NCBI GenBank assembly: GCA_024644875.1
Contig: JAHEGY010000028.1
Span: 1-45,576 of the forward strand
From: Cyclobacteriaceae bacterium
Lineage (GTDB): Bacteria > Bacteroidota > Bacteroidia > Cytophagales > Cyclobacteriaceae
DNA length: 45,576 bases
Direction: 5' to 3'
Part shown: piece by piece, positions 16,615 to 25,528 of the stretch
Layout: every line of letters begins with the position of its first letter
Position numbering within the stretch: position 1 is the stretch's first letter
Translations under genes and position numbers: made by a program
The notes under the pieces: model-generated
Seen by the model: the letters and a program-made list of their open reading frames with translations, nothing else
Told to the model about the DNA's origin: nothing
The model's database searches: none

Positions 16615-17510
16615 ATTTTATCTATCAAATAAGCTATCTGCACAATGGGTAAATATAGAAATGAGGAATACATAATTGATAAGGCTGTATTCCTGTTACA
16701 GTTCTTCATATGCCTGAAGGTCTGGGCAAGGAAAAGCACACCGCAGAGCGTGGCGATCGCCCCTGATATCACACCCGTCAGACCAAAAACAGTTGGCAAG
16801 AGTCCCAATGGGATAAGGAACAAAGTATAGATCATGATCTGAAAGGCTGTATTTATATTTTTCTCACCATTCCCAGGCAATAATTTAAATCCTGCCTTTT
16901 TATAGTCTTCATCGGCTATCCAGGCAATGGCCCAGAAATGGGGAAATTGCCAGATAAACTGGATCCCAAATATGATCAGTGCTTCGTGCGAGACCATTCC
17001 GGTTGCTGCTGTCCATCCAAGAAGTGGTGGTAAAGCACCAGGTATGGCTCCTACGAGCACAGCAATTGGCCCTACTCTTTTCAGGGGTGTATATACAAAT
17101 ACATACAATACAAGAGATACTATTGACAGTACCGTAGTCAGGATGTTGGTAAAATAGAATAAAACCAGTGTGCCTGCAACAGCCAGTATCACAGCATATA
17201 TCAAGGCCTCTTTATCAAATACTCTTTCAGTGGGCAAGGGTCTTGATTTTGTTCTTTTCATCTTCCGGTCATATTCAATCTCACTTACCTGATTAAGCGT
17301 TACTGCGCTTCCGGATATTAGAAATCCCCCCAGGCAGAACATCAGCAATGACATCCATTCAAAAGAACCACTACTCCCAAGTATATAGCCAAAGGCCGAT
17401 GAAAATACGACCAGGAATGAAAGTCGAAGCTTAAGCAGCTCAATAAAAGCACCAAGCCTGGCAACTATACCATGTTCAACATTTAGGGTCGTAATATGAC
17501 TTTCACTCAT
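16611..17510 (-). CDS. cyoE: Protoheme IX farnesyltransferase (heme O synthase)
   Basis: This integral membrane UbiA-family prenyltransferase attaches a farnesyl group to heme B to give heme O, the precursor of heme A. The 299-residue length is normal. It shows about nine helices, the first Asp-rich site NQVSEIEYDRKMKRTKSRPLP, the second motif IADEDYKKAGFKLLP and YTPLKRVGPIAVLVGAIPGALPPLLGW between them. It starts directly at the base after the ctaA stop and overlaps the next subunit III gene by 4 bp. Heme O is then oxidised by the product of the adjacent ctaA gene, so the locus makes its own heme A. Confidence 0.95.
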   Translation of the reverse strand: MSESHITTLNVEHGIVARLGAFIELLKLRLSFLVVFSSAFGYILGSSGSFEWMSLLMFCLGGFLISGSAVTLNQVSEIEYDRKMKRTKSRPLPTERVFDKEALIYAVILAVAGTLVLFYFTNILTTVLSIVSLVLYVFVYTPLKRVGPIAVLVGAIPGALPPLLGWTAATGMVSHEALIIFGIQFIWQFPHFWAIAWIADEDYKKAGFKLLPGNGEKNINTAFQIMIYTLFLIPLGLLPTVFGLTGVISGAIATLCGVLFLAQTFRHMKNCNRNTALSIMYSSFLYLPIVQIAYLIDKI

Positions 17511-18593
17511 TTATATAGCAATTTGTGTTTTATAAATTCCCTCATTGTCTTTGCCATTTAATATTAAAATTGCCAAAAACTGTAATCCGAAAATAATGAC
17601 GGCAAATAACAGGTGTAATGGTTGTGCAAATGGAGGAATGCCAAAATATGACATAATAATGCCCAAAAGAACCTCCAGTACAATAATTCCCAGTATTATC
17701 CCGGTATAATTTGTCAATCCTGTTTTTAATAACCCGTTCCGGTACAAAATATAGAAAACTCCAATCTGGGAAAGCACAAGCAATATGGACAAGGACCTGT
17801 GTATTATAAATGAAACACCCGCCATGCCAACCCATGTGTCACGGTTTTCGAAATTCAGGGAAATGGCTACTTCATCGATAGCTTCCCGGACTTGTGTGCC
17901 AAGCAGAATCTGAAGGGTTATTAAGATACCTGAGAGGATCATAAGAGAATTTAACATTTTCTTATCAGGAATAATTACAGGTCGTTCCGGTTTACTACGG
18001 ACCTTAAACACCAGATATATCAAAATAGCAACGATCAGCATGGCCAGCAACATATGGATTGTCACCATCCAAGGAAGAAGATTTGTCGATACCACCACAG
18101 AACCGATCCATCCCTGAAATATTACCATGATTACCAGTATCAGGGACCCTATAAATACGGACTTATCCTCTTTCAGGAATTTCCGTGAAGCCATAAAATT
18201 ACCAATGATCAATAACCCGATCAGGGCACCAATAAGACGATTAATATACTCCGTCCAGGTTTTGGAAACATTAAATTCAGTTTCAGTTAATATTGATTGA
18301 TCATTACGAACCTGATCGGCCTTTTTATCAAATCCCATAACATCAAGATAGGCAGCAAACTTTATATTTTTATTTCTCCGGTACTCAACAAAATCCTCTT
18401 TATAAGTATCCGCCAATTGCGACTCATCCGTTGGAGGTATCCACATACCAAAACATTTTGGCCAGTCGGGGCAGCCCATTCCCGATCCTGTACTGCGTAC
18501 GATCCCTCCCACCAGGATTAACACATATACGGCAATCAGGGTGATCCTGCTGGTTTTCCTGAATAAAACGATATGGTTTTTCTTAACGGTCAT
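17511..18593 (-). CDS. ctaA: Heme A synthase (COX15/CtaA)
   Basis: The 360-residue membrane protein oxidises the C8 methyl of heme O to a formyl group. The diagnostic segment GSGMGCPDWPKCFGMWIPP follows the first helix, with the two cysteines typical of type-A CtaA. About eight helices follow, with heme-ligand histidines in VTIHMLLAMLIV, FIIHRSLSILLV and QPLHLLFAVIIF. A long extracytoplasmic loop (residues about 55-110) lies after the first helix, as usual in Bacteroidota. It abuts coxA and cyoE without intergenic bases, so it is cotranscribed with the oxidase it serves. Confidence 0.94.
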   Translation of the reverse strand: MTVKKNHIVLFRKTSRITLIAVYVLILVGGIVRSTGSGMGCPDWPKCFGMWIPPTDESQLADTYKEDFVEYRRNKNIKFAAYLDVMGFDKKADQVRNDQSILTETEFNVSKTWTEYINRLIGALIGLLIIGNFMASRKFLKEDKSVFIGSLILVIMVIFQGWIGSVVVSTNLLPWMVTIHMLLAMLIVAILIYLVFKVRSKPERPVIIPDKKMLNSLMILSGILITLQILLGTQVREAIDEVAISLNFENRDTWVGMAGVSFIIHRSLSILLVLSQIGVFYILYRNGLLKTGLTNYTGIILGIIVLEVLLGIIMSYFGIPPFAQPLHLLFAVIIFGLQFLAILILNGKDNEGIYKTQIAI

Positions 18594-20444
18594 CTATGAT
18601 TCTTTTTCCGCCTTTTCTTTTTCAACAAGATCTTTTTCAAAGGGCAGATTAGATTCCGGTGTCTGGGAATAAGGTATATTTTGCGGTATGAAATCTTCTT
18701 TTGCTCCTGGTTTACTGTAATCGTACGGCCAGCGATAAACCTCCGGGATCTTTCCAGGCCAGTTCCCATGTCCCGGATTGCGTGGCGTAGTCCATTCAAG
18801 GGTATTGGATCGCCATGGATTGGCCGGGGCAATTCTTCCCTTGAAGATACTGTAGAGGAAGTTGAATGCAAATATGATCTGAGCGCCAAATGTGATTATG
18901 GCCGCCACGCTTACAAAAGCATTCAGATCCGTAAACATACTGAATGTATCAAAGTTGGTAAAGGAATAATACCTACGGGGGAAGCCGGCGATCCCGATAT
19001 AATGCATGGGGAAAAACACCAGATAAATACCAATGAAGGTAAGCCAGAAATGGACATATCCAAGTTTTTCATCCATCATCCTACCGAACATCTTCGGGAA
19101 CCAGTGGTATACGCCAGCCATCATCCCAAAGAAAGCAGCACTTCCCATTACCAGATGGAAATGGGCGACCACAAAATAGGTATCATGCAACTGAATATCA
19201 ATGGCCGAATTACCCAGGAATATGCCTGTCAATCCTCCTGATATAAAGAATGATACCAGTCCTATAGAAAACAACATGGCCGGGGTAAAGACTATATTCC
19301 CTTTCCAGAGCGTTGTCAGGTAATTAAATACTTTTACTGCACTGGGAACCGCAATGATCAATGTCAAGAGCATAAATATGGACCCCAGAAACGGATTCAT
19401 TCCTGTTACAAACATGTGATGAGCCCATACGATAAATGAAAGTATGGTAATTCCCATCATAGATCCGATCATGGCCCTGTAACCAAAAATTGGTTTTCTT
19501 GAATTCGTGGCTATAACTTCAGAAGTTATCCCTAAGGCCGGAAGAAGCACAATATATACTTCAGGATGACCCAGGAACCAGAATAAATGCTGGTAAAGTA
19601 TCGGGCTGCCTCCCATATTGGGGAGGGCCTCTCCGTTTATGAATATTTCTGCCAGATAAAAGCTGGTTCCAAAACTTCTGTCTAATATCAGTAAGAGGGC
19701 TGCTGCAAGTAACACAGGGAAGGATAACAATCCAATGATCGCTGTTAGCAGGAAGGCCCATATGGTTAAAGGTAATCTGGAAAATGACATTCCTTTGGTT
19801 CTGAGGTTAATAACCGTCGTTATGTAGTTTATTCCACCCAGCAGAGTTGACGCTATGAATAGTGCCATCGCGGTAAGCCACATCGTCATTCCAAGGCCAG
19901 ATCCCGACATGGCCTGAGGTAAGGCTGATAATGGTGGATACACTACCCACCCTCCTGAAGCAGGTCCTGTCTCAATAAAAAAGGAAATAAACATAACAAC
20001 ACTGGATGCAAAGAAGAACCAGTAGGAAAGCATATTGATGAATCCCGATGCCATATCCCGGGCGCCAATCTGAAGGGGTATCAGGTAATTACTGAATGTA
20101 CCACTCAAACCGGCTGTCAGTACGAAAAATACCATTATAGTACCATGCATAGTGACAAGTGCCAGGTAAAATTCCGGATCAAGCTTTCCGTTGATCGTAA
20201 TCCATTTCCCGAAAAACGGCCTTAACCATTCCAGGTCCATATCCGGAAATCCAAGTTGCAATCTGAAAACAACTGATAACAGTCCCCCGATAAAGGCCCA
20301 GAAAATACCGGTAAACAGGTATTGCTTGGCTATAATCTTATGGTCGGTACTGAAGATATATTTCGTTATAAAGCTCTGGTGATGCTCATGATCATGGTCA
20401 TGCTCATGTAACTCGGCTTCTAATTCAATATTTTTAGTGGACAT
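18594..20444 (-). CDS. coxA: Cytochrome c oxidase subunit I
   Basis: This is the 616-residue catalytic subunit of a proton-pumping heme-copper oxidase (reduces O2 to water). It has twelve or more helices. The low-spin heme ligand lies in TMHGTIMVFF. The CuB histidine and cross-linked tyrosine are in WFLGHPEVYIVLLP, and the glutamate of GHPE marks an A1-type D-channel. The other CuB histidines are in WAHHMFVTGM. The last two heme ligands are in VVAHFHLVMGSAAFFG. The His-rich N-terminus (EHDHDHEHHQ) is unusual-looking and could bind metal, but such stretches also occur by drift. A C-terminal tail (NPWRSNTLEWTTP) is typical. The gene lies 46 bp downstream of coxB. Confidence 0.97.
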   Translation of the reverse strand: MSTKNIELEAELHEHDHDHEHHQSFITKYIFSTDHKIIAKQYLFTGIFWAFIGGLLSVVFRLQLGFPDMDLEWLRPFFGKWITINGKLDPEFYLALVTMHGTIMVFFVLTAGLSGTFSNYLIPLQIGARDMASGFINMLSYWFFFASSVVMFISFFIETGPASGGWVVYPPLSALPQAMSGSGLGMTMWLTAMALFIASTLLGGINYITTVINLRTKGMSFSRLPLTIWAFLLTAIIGLLSFPVLLAAALLLILDRSFGTSFYLAEIFINGEALPNMGGSPILYQHLFWFLGHPEVYIVLLPALGITSEVIATNSRKPIFGYRAMIGSMMGITILSFIVWAHHMFVTGMNPFLGSIFMLLTLIIAVPSAVKVFNYLTTLWKGNIVFTPAMLFSIGLVSFFISGGLTGIFLGNSAIDIQLHDTYFVVAHFHLVMGSAAFFGMMAGVYHWFPKMFGRMMDEKLGYVHFWLTFIGIYLVFFPMHYIGIAGFPRRYYSFTNFDTFSMFTDLNAFVSVAAIITFGAQIIFAFNFLYSIFKGRIAPANPWRSNTLEWTTPRNPGHGNWPGKIPEVYRWPYDYSKPGAKEDFIPQNIPYSQTPESNLPFEKDLVEKEKAEKES

Positions 20445-20490
20445 ATTATTTATTAATTTCTTTTAAACGATTTATTCCGGGATCCTGGAA

Positions 20491-21525
20491 TTATTGATCT
20501 ATACCTATTTTAATTAAGGCCAGTTCCTGCAGGTCCTCCGGTACCTTTGCCAGGTAGTCCTGGTTCTTACTAAGCCAGGGTTCCTGCTCAGATTTCCATT
20601 TTTCATATGCTTCAGGCTCTTCAACCACTACCAGCATCCTCATCGAAAAATGCCCCCTGCCACAAACTTCAGTGCAGGCTATCTCATAGTTGAAGTCCGG
20701 ATTACCAGTTTCAATCCTCATTTCCTCCGTCGTTTTGTTTGGAATAAACCAGAAACTTGTGGGCATTCCGGGAACCGCATCCATCTTAAGTCTGAAATGT
20801 GGTGCGAAGACACTGTGCAGTACATCCCTTGCTCTGATCTTAAGCAATACCGGTTTCCCTTTAGGAATATGGATCTCTCTGGGAGTAAAATCATCAAAAG
20901 CGGCTTTATCCCGGAAATCAATGCCAAATTCATTGGTAGCATCGATCAATCGATAGTCATATTTTCCAAGCTGGCCGTCTTTCCCCGGATACCGGGTTTT
21001 CCAGGCAAACTGATAACCCATAATTTCTAAAACCTCTGCTTCCTCGGGCGGATCTGCCGTAACCTGATTCCAGATCTTCAGACCGGAGAATATCAACACT
21101 GCCAGAACAATGGCTGGCACTATCGTCCATATCATCTCCAGACGATTATTCTCAGGAAAGAACAGCGCCTTGGACTTTGTTCTATACCGGTAACGGTATG
21201 AGAAATAAAACAGGAGGATCTGTGTTATTATAAAAACGATCCCGGTAACCGCCATGGTTACCCAGAAAAGATTATCTGTTGATATCCCGTGTTCAGAAGC
21301 GACAGGCAGGCTATACACATCAAACCTGCTCACAGAGTACCAGATAAGAGAGATCATACTCAGTACCAGAAAAGCAAATAGCAAAGCTGCATTTACCCCG
21401 TTACTTCCGGTAACTTTTTTCTTGTGATTTCCCCTTGCCACATCGACAAGAGAATGGATCCTGTATACTACCGCAAGGATCGCAATAATCAATACTAAAC
21501 CTATTAAAATAACAGTTACGACCAT
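20491..21525 (-). CDS. coxB: Cytochrome c oxidase subunit II (CuA subunit)
   Basis: The 344-residue subunit accepts electrons from cytochrome c at the CuA centre. The C-terminal cupredoxin domain has a histidine in RDVLHSVFAPHFRL and the remaining ligands in CTEVCGRGHFSMRM (C-x3-C-x3-H-x2-M); the aromatic patch is GYQFAWKTRYPG. Instead of the usual two, three or four hydrophobic helices precede it: an extra N-terminal segment (VILIGLVLIIAILAVVYRI) and one around 50-72. No cytochrome c domain is fused to the C-terminus, so the electron must come from a separate heme, presumably ActE or ActA of the adjacent complex. A 154-bp gap upstream could contain a secondary promoter, but no exact -7 element was found. 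Confidence 0.95.
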   Translation of the reverse strand: MVVTVILIGLVLIIAILAVVYRIHSLVDVARGNHKKKVTGSNGVNAALLFAFLVLSMISLIWYSVSRFDVYSLPVASEHGISTDNLFWVTMAVTGIVFIITQILLFYFSYRYRYRTKSKALFFPENNRLEMIWTIVPAIVLAVLIFSGLKIWNQVTADPPEEAEVLEIMGYQFAWKTRYPGKDGQLGKYDYRLIDATNEFGIDFRDKAAFDDFTPREIHIPKGKPVLLKIRARDVLHSVFAPHFRLKMDAVPGMPTSFWFIPNKTTEEMRIETGNPDFNYEIACTEVCGRGHFSMRMLVVVEEPEAYEKWKSEQEPWLSKNQDYLAKVPEDLQELALIKIGIDQ

Positions 21526-21679
21526 AGTTCTAAATAAAATAAACTTCGAATCTAATCATTAAACACGGATTTGCAAAAAACATATCCGAATTCGTTCTGT
21601 TTTAAGCAGAATTCCACAGAAAAGATGGGATTTTCGATATCAAGCCATCGATTCCGGACTGATCCAGCTTAAAACTTCA

Positions 21680-22963
21680 CTAAATATGATGGTGCATACT
21701 CTCCTGCAACATCGGATGATTTTTCGGCACGAGGGCTGATTTTGTAAGACTGTTCAAAACGACGTACAAAAAGGCAGCCAAATATACCAGGATGGTTCCA
21801 ATCTCAAGGAAACCAAATCCTCCATTTTCCTGAAGAGTGCCCGGTGTGACCATCAGGTAGAAGTCAAGCCAATGCCCGAACAGGACCACAGCACATACAA
21901 TCTTCAGAAATACCCCGTGCCTCTTTGCATCCCTTGTCATAAGAACTAAGAAAGGAAAGAAAAAGTTTATAATAATATTGAGGAAAAAAACTGGGGTGTA
22001 GAAATCACTTTTTAACCTCTCTATAAAGTATATAGATTCTTCAGGAATGTTCGCATAATAGATCAGCAGGTATTGAGAGAACCAGATATATGTCCAGAAA
22101 ATACTGAAGGCAAAGACGTATTTTCCAAGATCATGCAAATGGTTATCAGTTATCATAGGCAGGTATCCGTTCTCTTTCAACAAAAGAACAACCAGGGTTA
22201 TGCCAGCCACACCGGCTACAAACCAGCTGGCGAAGACATACCATCCAAACATTGTACTGAACCAGTGCGTATCAATGGACATGATCCAGTCCCAGGAACC
22301 TACGGCTGATGATAATGCGAAGAAAATTATAAAGATGGCTGACAGGCGTATCAGTTTACGATAATTGTTGACGCCACCTGCAATATCTTCTGCGAAATTT
22401 ATCTTTCTCATTACAAAATAGAATATGATCCAAGCAAGAAATATTCCCACCATCCTGATGAGATAGAAAGGCAGGTTCAGATAGGCCTCTTTGCCTGCTA
22501 TGATGTAATCATAATTAGGATTGACCGATCCATCGGCCAGTGTTTCATTATACAATGAATGGTCCAGCCAATGGAACATATGCCAGTGTGAACTAAAGTT
22601 GGCGAGATAAAATACAATCAGGGTAAGAACAAATGCAAACGGTAACCACGAGCCAAATGATAGTGGTATCCTGATCAGTGCGGATGACCAACCCGCCTGA
22701 GCGGCGTATTGTACGGCAAAGAAGAACACGCCAATGATTGCCAGGCCAAGGAAGTATACATTATTGATCCACAGGTCTGCAAATAATCGATGTGTCCAGT
22801 GGAATGAATGGCCTGAAGCCTCATGCCCCGCATCAGCTGCATGCCCATGACCGCCAAATGCCAGGATGGCAATACCGATGGCTGCCAATACAATTCCCAC
22901 CAATCCAAGGATCAGAATTTTCTTTTTGGTCGAGGGTGTAAATACAAAAACTTCTTTGCTCAT
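21680..22963 (-). CDS. actF: Alternative complex III subunit ActF
   Basis: The 427-residue integral membrane protein has about ten helices and is the last act gene. Recognisable features are a short cytoplasmic N-terminus, a His-rich loop (GHGHAADAGHEASGHSFHWTHR) after the first helix, NFSSHWHMFHWLDHSLYNE, SSAVGSWDWIMSIDTHWFSTMFGWYVFASWF and FWTYIWFSQYLLIYYANIPEE. These match ActF/quinol:cytochrome c oxidoreductase membrane subunits. ActF is structurally related to ActC and is thought to help form the quinol-side membrane module. It starts 14 bp after the actE stop. Confidence 0.92.
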   Translation of the reverse strand: MSKEVFVFTPSTKKKILILGLVGIVLAAIGIAILAFGGHGHAADAGHEASGHSFHWTHRLFADLWINNVYFLGLAIIGVFFFAVQYAAQAGWSSALIRIPLSFGSWLPFAFVLTLIVFYLANFSSHWHMFHWLDHSLYNETLADGSVNPNYDYIIAGKEAYLNLPFYLIRMVGIFLAWIIFYFVMRKINFAEDIAGGVNNYRKLIRLSAIFIIFFALSSAVGSWDWIMSIDTHWFSTMFGWYVFASWFVAGVAGITLVVLLLKENGYLPMITDNHLHDLGKYVFAFSIFWTYIWFSQYLLIYYANIPEESIYFIERLKSDFYTPVFFLNIIINFFFPFLVLMTRDAKRHGVFLKIVCAVVLFGHWLDFYLMVTPGTLQENGGFGFLEIGTILVYLAAFLYVVLNSLTKSALVPKNHPMLQESMHHHI

Positions 22964-22977
22964 ATTTTTACTGATCT

Positions 22978-23604
22978 TTAATTCGGTTGATTCTGTAAAG
23001 TTTGAACATATCTAACGATCTTCCACCGCTTTTCAATCGGTATCTGAGGACCAAGAGGATACATCCTGCCGCGTCCCCAGGTTATGGTATGGAATATCCA
23101 TCCTTCCGGCAAGTCTTTCACTCTTCCAACATTATAAGCTGGAACTCCCAGCATTACCTGTCCGACAAGCCCGTCGCCCTGCCCTGTTGCTCCATGGCAG
23201 GAGATACAAAATATTTCAAACAATGCCTTACCCTGTGCTAATACTTCAGCGGTGGAATCTAAAGGATTCTTCACATATTTTCCTGCATATTCGATGCTAT
23301 CCTTTGGAACGCGATAAGGCAGGTAACCATTTTTGGTCCTTGCCACCACATTGGCTGGAGGCACTCTTAAATTCATCATGTGCGGGTTGTTGGGATTGGA
23401 ATTGAAATACTCCCCGTAAATATCGCTGTCGGAGTTCACCCAGTTGCCGGCATCTTTATCGGTTATTTGAGTCATTGGTTCATAAGGAACGCTATGGTAC
23501 ATATTGGGCGCATATTCAAGACCCTGGTAGTCATCTTTAGCACTACAGGAAATAATTAACCCTCCAATAACGATCAATCCGATATATGATAATATTTTAT
23601 TCAT
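22978..23604 (-). CDS. actE: Alternative complex III subunit ActE (monoheme cytochrome c lipoprotein)
   Basis: A lipoprotein signal (LIVIGGLIISC, cysteine followed by SAKDD) anchors the mature chain to a membrane. A single c-type heme site is present: FCISCHGATGQGDG, with the candidate axial methionine in GRMYPLGPQIP. The acid/aromatic segment LEYAPNMYHSVPYEPMT matches ActE proteins. It is a periplasmic electron carrier within complex III and the likely donor to subunit II. I chose ATG at 23604; ATG at 23613 is equally in frame and gives three more residues, while a TTG-started extension would overlap the actD stop. About 208 residues. Confidence 0.92.
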   Translation of the reverse strand: MNKILSYIGLIVIGGLIISCSAKDDYQGLEYAPNMYHSVPYEPMTQITDKDAGNWVNSDSDIYGEYFNSNPNNPHMMNLRVPPANVVARTKNGYLPYRVPKDSIEYAGKYVKNPLDSTAEVLAQGKALFEIFCISCHGATGQGDGLVGQVMLGVPAYNVGRVKDLPEGWIFHTITWGRGRMYPLGPQIPIEKRWKIVRYVQTLQNQPN

Positions 23605-23617
23605 CACAATCATTTGA

Positions 23618-24145
23618 TTATTCAAAATTCTTTTCGTTCACTTCTTCCGCGCCGGTTTCTTTCAAAAGTTTTTTTATTTCGTCAGATGCGCCATTGTTAG
23701 CACCCAGATCTATAGCGATCACGTGTTTATCATCGGTGATCCGGGTATCCATTAGTCTCACTTTTTTGTATGGTTTAAGATCTGAGGCCACCATAAAAAC
23801 ACCAACCATTCCGAGGGCCGAGATCAATACTGTCAATTCGAAGGTTACCGGGATAAAGGGTGGTAATGATGCAAAGTTCTTACCCCCAATGATCATAGGC
23901 CAGTCAATGCCCATCATCCAGAATTGCATGGTCAAAGCCAGCAATGTACCCAGCATGCCAAACAAAAAGGCGGCTATGGGTAACCTGGAACGCTTATAAC
24001 CCAAAGCATCATCTATTCCGTGTATAGCAAATGGAGAATACACTTCATGGACCTTGATCTTGTTCGACCGGATTTTCATTACAGCACTGACAACCTCATC
24101 AGGGTCACTGTAAACGCCTAGTATAAAGTTCTTATTCCGTTCCAT
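23618..24145 (-). CDS. actD: Alternative complex III subunit ActD (DUF3341)
   Basis: The 175-residue protein begins with a soluble ferredoxin-like cytoplasmic domain (NFILGVYSDPDEVVSAVMKI, then KVHEVYSPFAIHGIDDALGY). Two membrane helices follow: LPIAAFLFGMLGTLLALTMQFW and FIPVTFELTVLISALGMVGVFMV. This is the DUF3341/ActD pattern. The C-terminal tail is acidic and may be flexible. The role of ActD is structural as far as known. It starts at the base immediately after the actC stop and lies just ahead of actE. Confidence 0.93.
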   Translation of the reverse strand: MERNKNFILGVYSDPDEVVSAVMKIRSNKIKVHEVYSPFAIHGIDDALGYKRSRLPIAAFLFGMLGTLLALTMQFWMMGIDWPMIIGGKNFASLPPFIPVTFELTVLISALGMVGVFMVASDLKPYKKVRLMDTRITDDKHVIAIDLGANNGASDEIKKLLKETGAEEVNEKNFE

Positions 24146-25519
24146 TTATTTCGAAGTTTTAATGGTAGAACCTGTTGACTTAATTATGCTCTTTACTTCA
24201 GCCATATTGACTACAGGGAAGAATTTCGCAAACAAGAGGAAACTTGTAAAGAAAAACCCGAGAGAGAAGAGGTATTCTCCCACATCATAAAAGGTCGGGT
24301 AAAACATGGCCCAGCTTGACGGGAGGTAATCCCTGTGCAAGGAGGTAACAATAATCACGAATCTTTCAAACCACATCCCGATATTCACAACTATAGACAA
24401 TATAAAAGACGCCACAATGCTTGTCCTTATTTTCCTGATCCAGAACAGCTGCGGGGAAATTACGTTACAGGTCATCATGATCCAGTATGCCCACCAGTAG
24501 GGCCCTGTTGCCCTATTCAGGAATGCATACTGTTCTGCAGGTACGCCGGAATACCAGGATATAAATAATTCTGTGAGGTAGGCTACACCAACTATCGATC
24601 CGGTGATTATGATGATTATATTCATCAATTCTATGTGATAAATTGTAATGTAATCTTTAAGGTTCATGACATGTCGGGCTACCAGCATAAGCGTCATCAC
24701 CATGGCAAATCCGGAGAAAATAGCCCCAGCCACGAAATATGGCGGGAATATGGTGGTATGCCATCCTGGTATAACAGAAGTGGCAAAGTCAAACGATACG
24801 ATGGTATGAACGGATAATACTAGCGGAGTAGCCAGACCGGCAAGTATCAGGGCTACTGATTCATACCTTGACCATGTTTTAGCGGCACCATCCCAGCCGA
24901 AGCTTAAGGCGCCATAGATCAATTTCGATATCTTATTCCTGGCCCGGTCACGTATGGTTGCAAAATCAGGTATCAATCCGATATACCAGAACACTGCTGA
25001 AACTGTAAAATAGGTACTGATCGCAAACACATCCCAAAGTAAGGGGGAATTAAAATTAACCCATAAGGATCCAAAGGTATTGGGTAAAGGCAGCGCCCAG
25101 TAAAAACCAAGCCATAACCTGCCCATATGAAAGCCAGGGAACATCATTGCACATATCACAGCAAAGATGGTCATAGCTTCTGCAGCCCTGTTGATTGACA
25201 TTCTCCACTTTTGTCTGAAGAGCAGCAGAATGGCTGAAATCAAAGTGCCCGCGTGACCAATACCCACCCACCAGACGAAATTGGTAATATCCCAGGCCCA
25301 TCCAACAGTCTTGTTCAGACCCCAGACGCCAATTCCTTCCCATAATAAAACGATCGTTGCATACAGCCCTATTGCCAGAACTGTAAGCGATATGGCCATT
25401 CCCATCAACCAGGACTTCGAAGGTTTCCCCTCTACCTGCCGGCAAATATCGTTGGTCACATCAGATGCTGTCTTACCACCAGTAACCAATGGTGGCCTTA
25501 CCGTTGAAACTACTTCCAT
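24146..25519 (-). CDS. actC: Alternative complex III subunit ActC (NrfD-like quinol-binding subunit)
   Basis: The 457-residue NrfD/PsrC-family membrane protein has about ten helices. Typical features are an N-terminal [42 protein letters not shown] in the second helix region, and [23 protein letters not shown], whose acidic, histidine and arginine residues lie where quinol binds in this family. [26 protein letters not shown] follows. The subunit oxidises menaquinol and passes electrons to the iron-sulfur clusters of ActB. It lies 9 bp after the actB stop and abuts actD directly. Confidence 0.95.
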   Translation of the reverse strand: MEVVSTVRPPLVTGGKTASDVTNDICRQVEGKPSKSWLMGMAISLTVLAIGLYATIVLLWEGIGVWGLNKTVGWAWDITNFVWWVGIGHAGTLISAILLLFRQKWRMSINRAAEAMTIFAVICAMMFPGFHMGRLWLGFYWALPLPNTFGSLWVNFNSPLLWDVFAISTYFTVSAVFWYIGLIPDFATIRDRARNKISKLIYGALSFGWDGAAKTWSRYESVALILAGLATPLVLSVHTIVSFDFATSVIPGWHTTIFPPYFVAGAIFSGFAMVMTLMLVARHVMNLKDYITIYHIELMNIIIIITGSIVGVAYLTELFISWYSGVPAEQYAFLNRATGPYWWAYWIMMTCNVISPQLFWIRKIRTSIVASFILSIVVNIGMWFERFVIIVTSLHRDYLPSSWAMFYPTFYDVGEYLFSLGFFFTSFLLFAKFFPVVNMAEVKSIIKSTGSTIKTSK

Positions 25520-25528
25520 ATGTGGTTA

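Noticed and set aside
18681-19241. 186-codon plus-strand ORF opposite coxA
   Set aside because: It is antisense to highly conserved coxA codons. Long antisense frames are expected there and no domain is recognisable.
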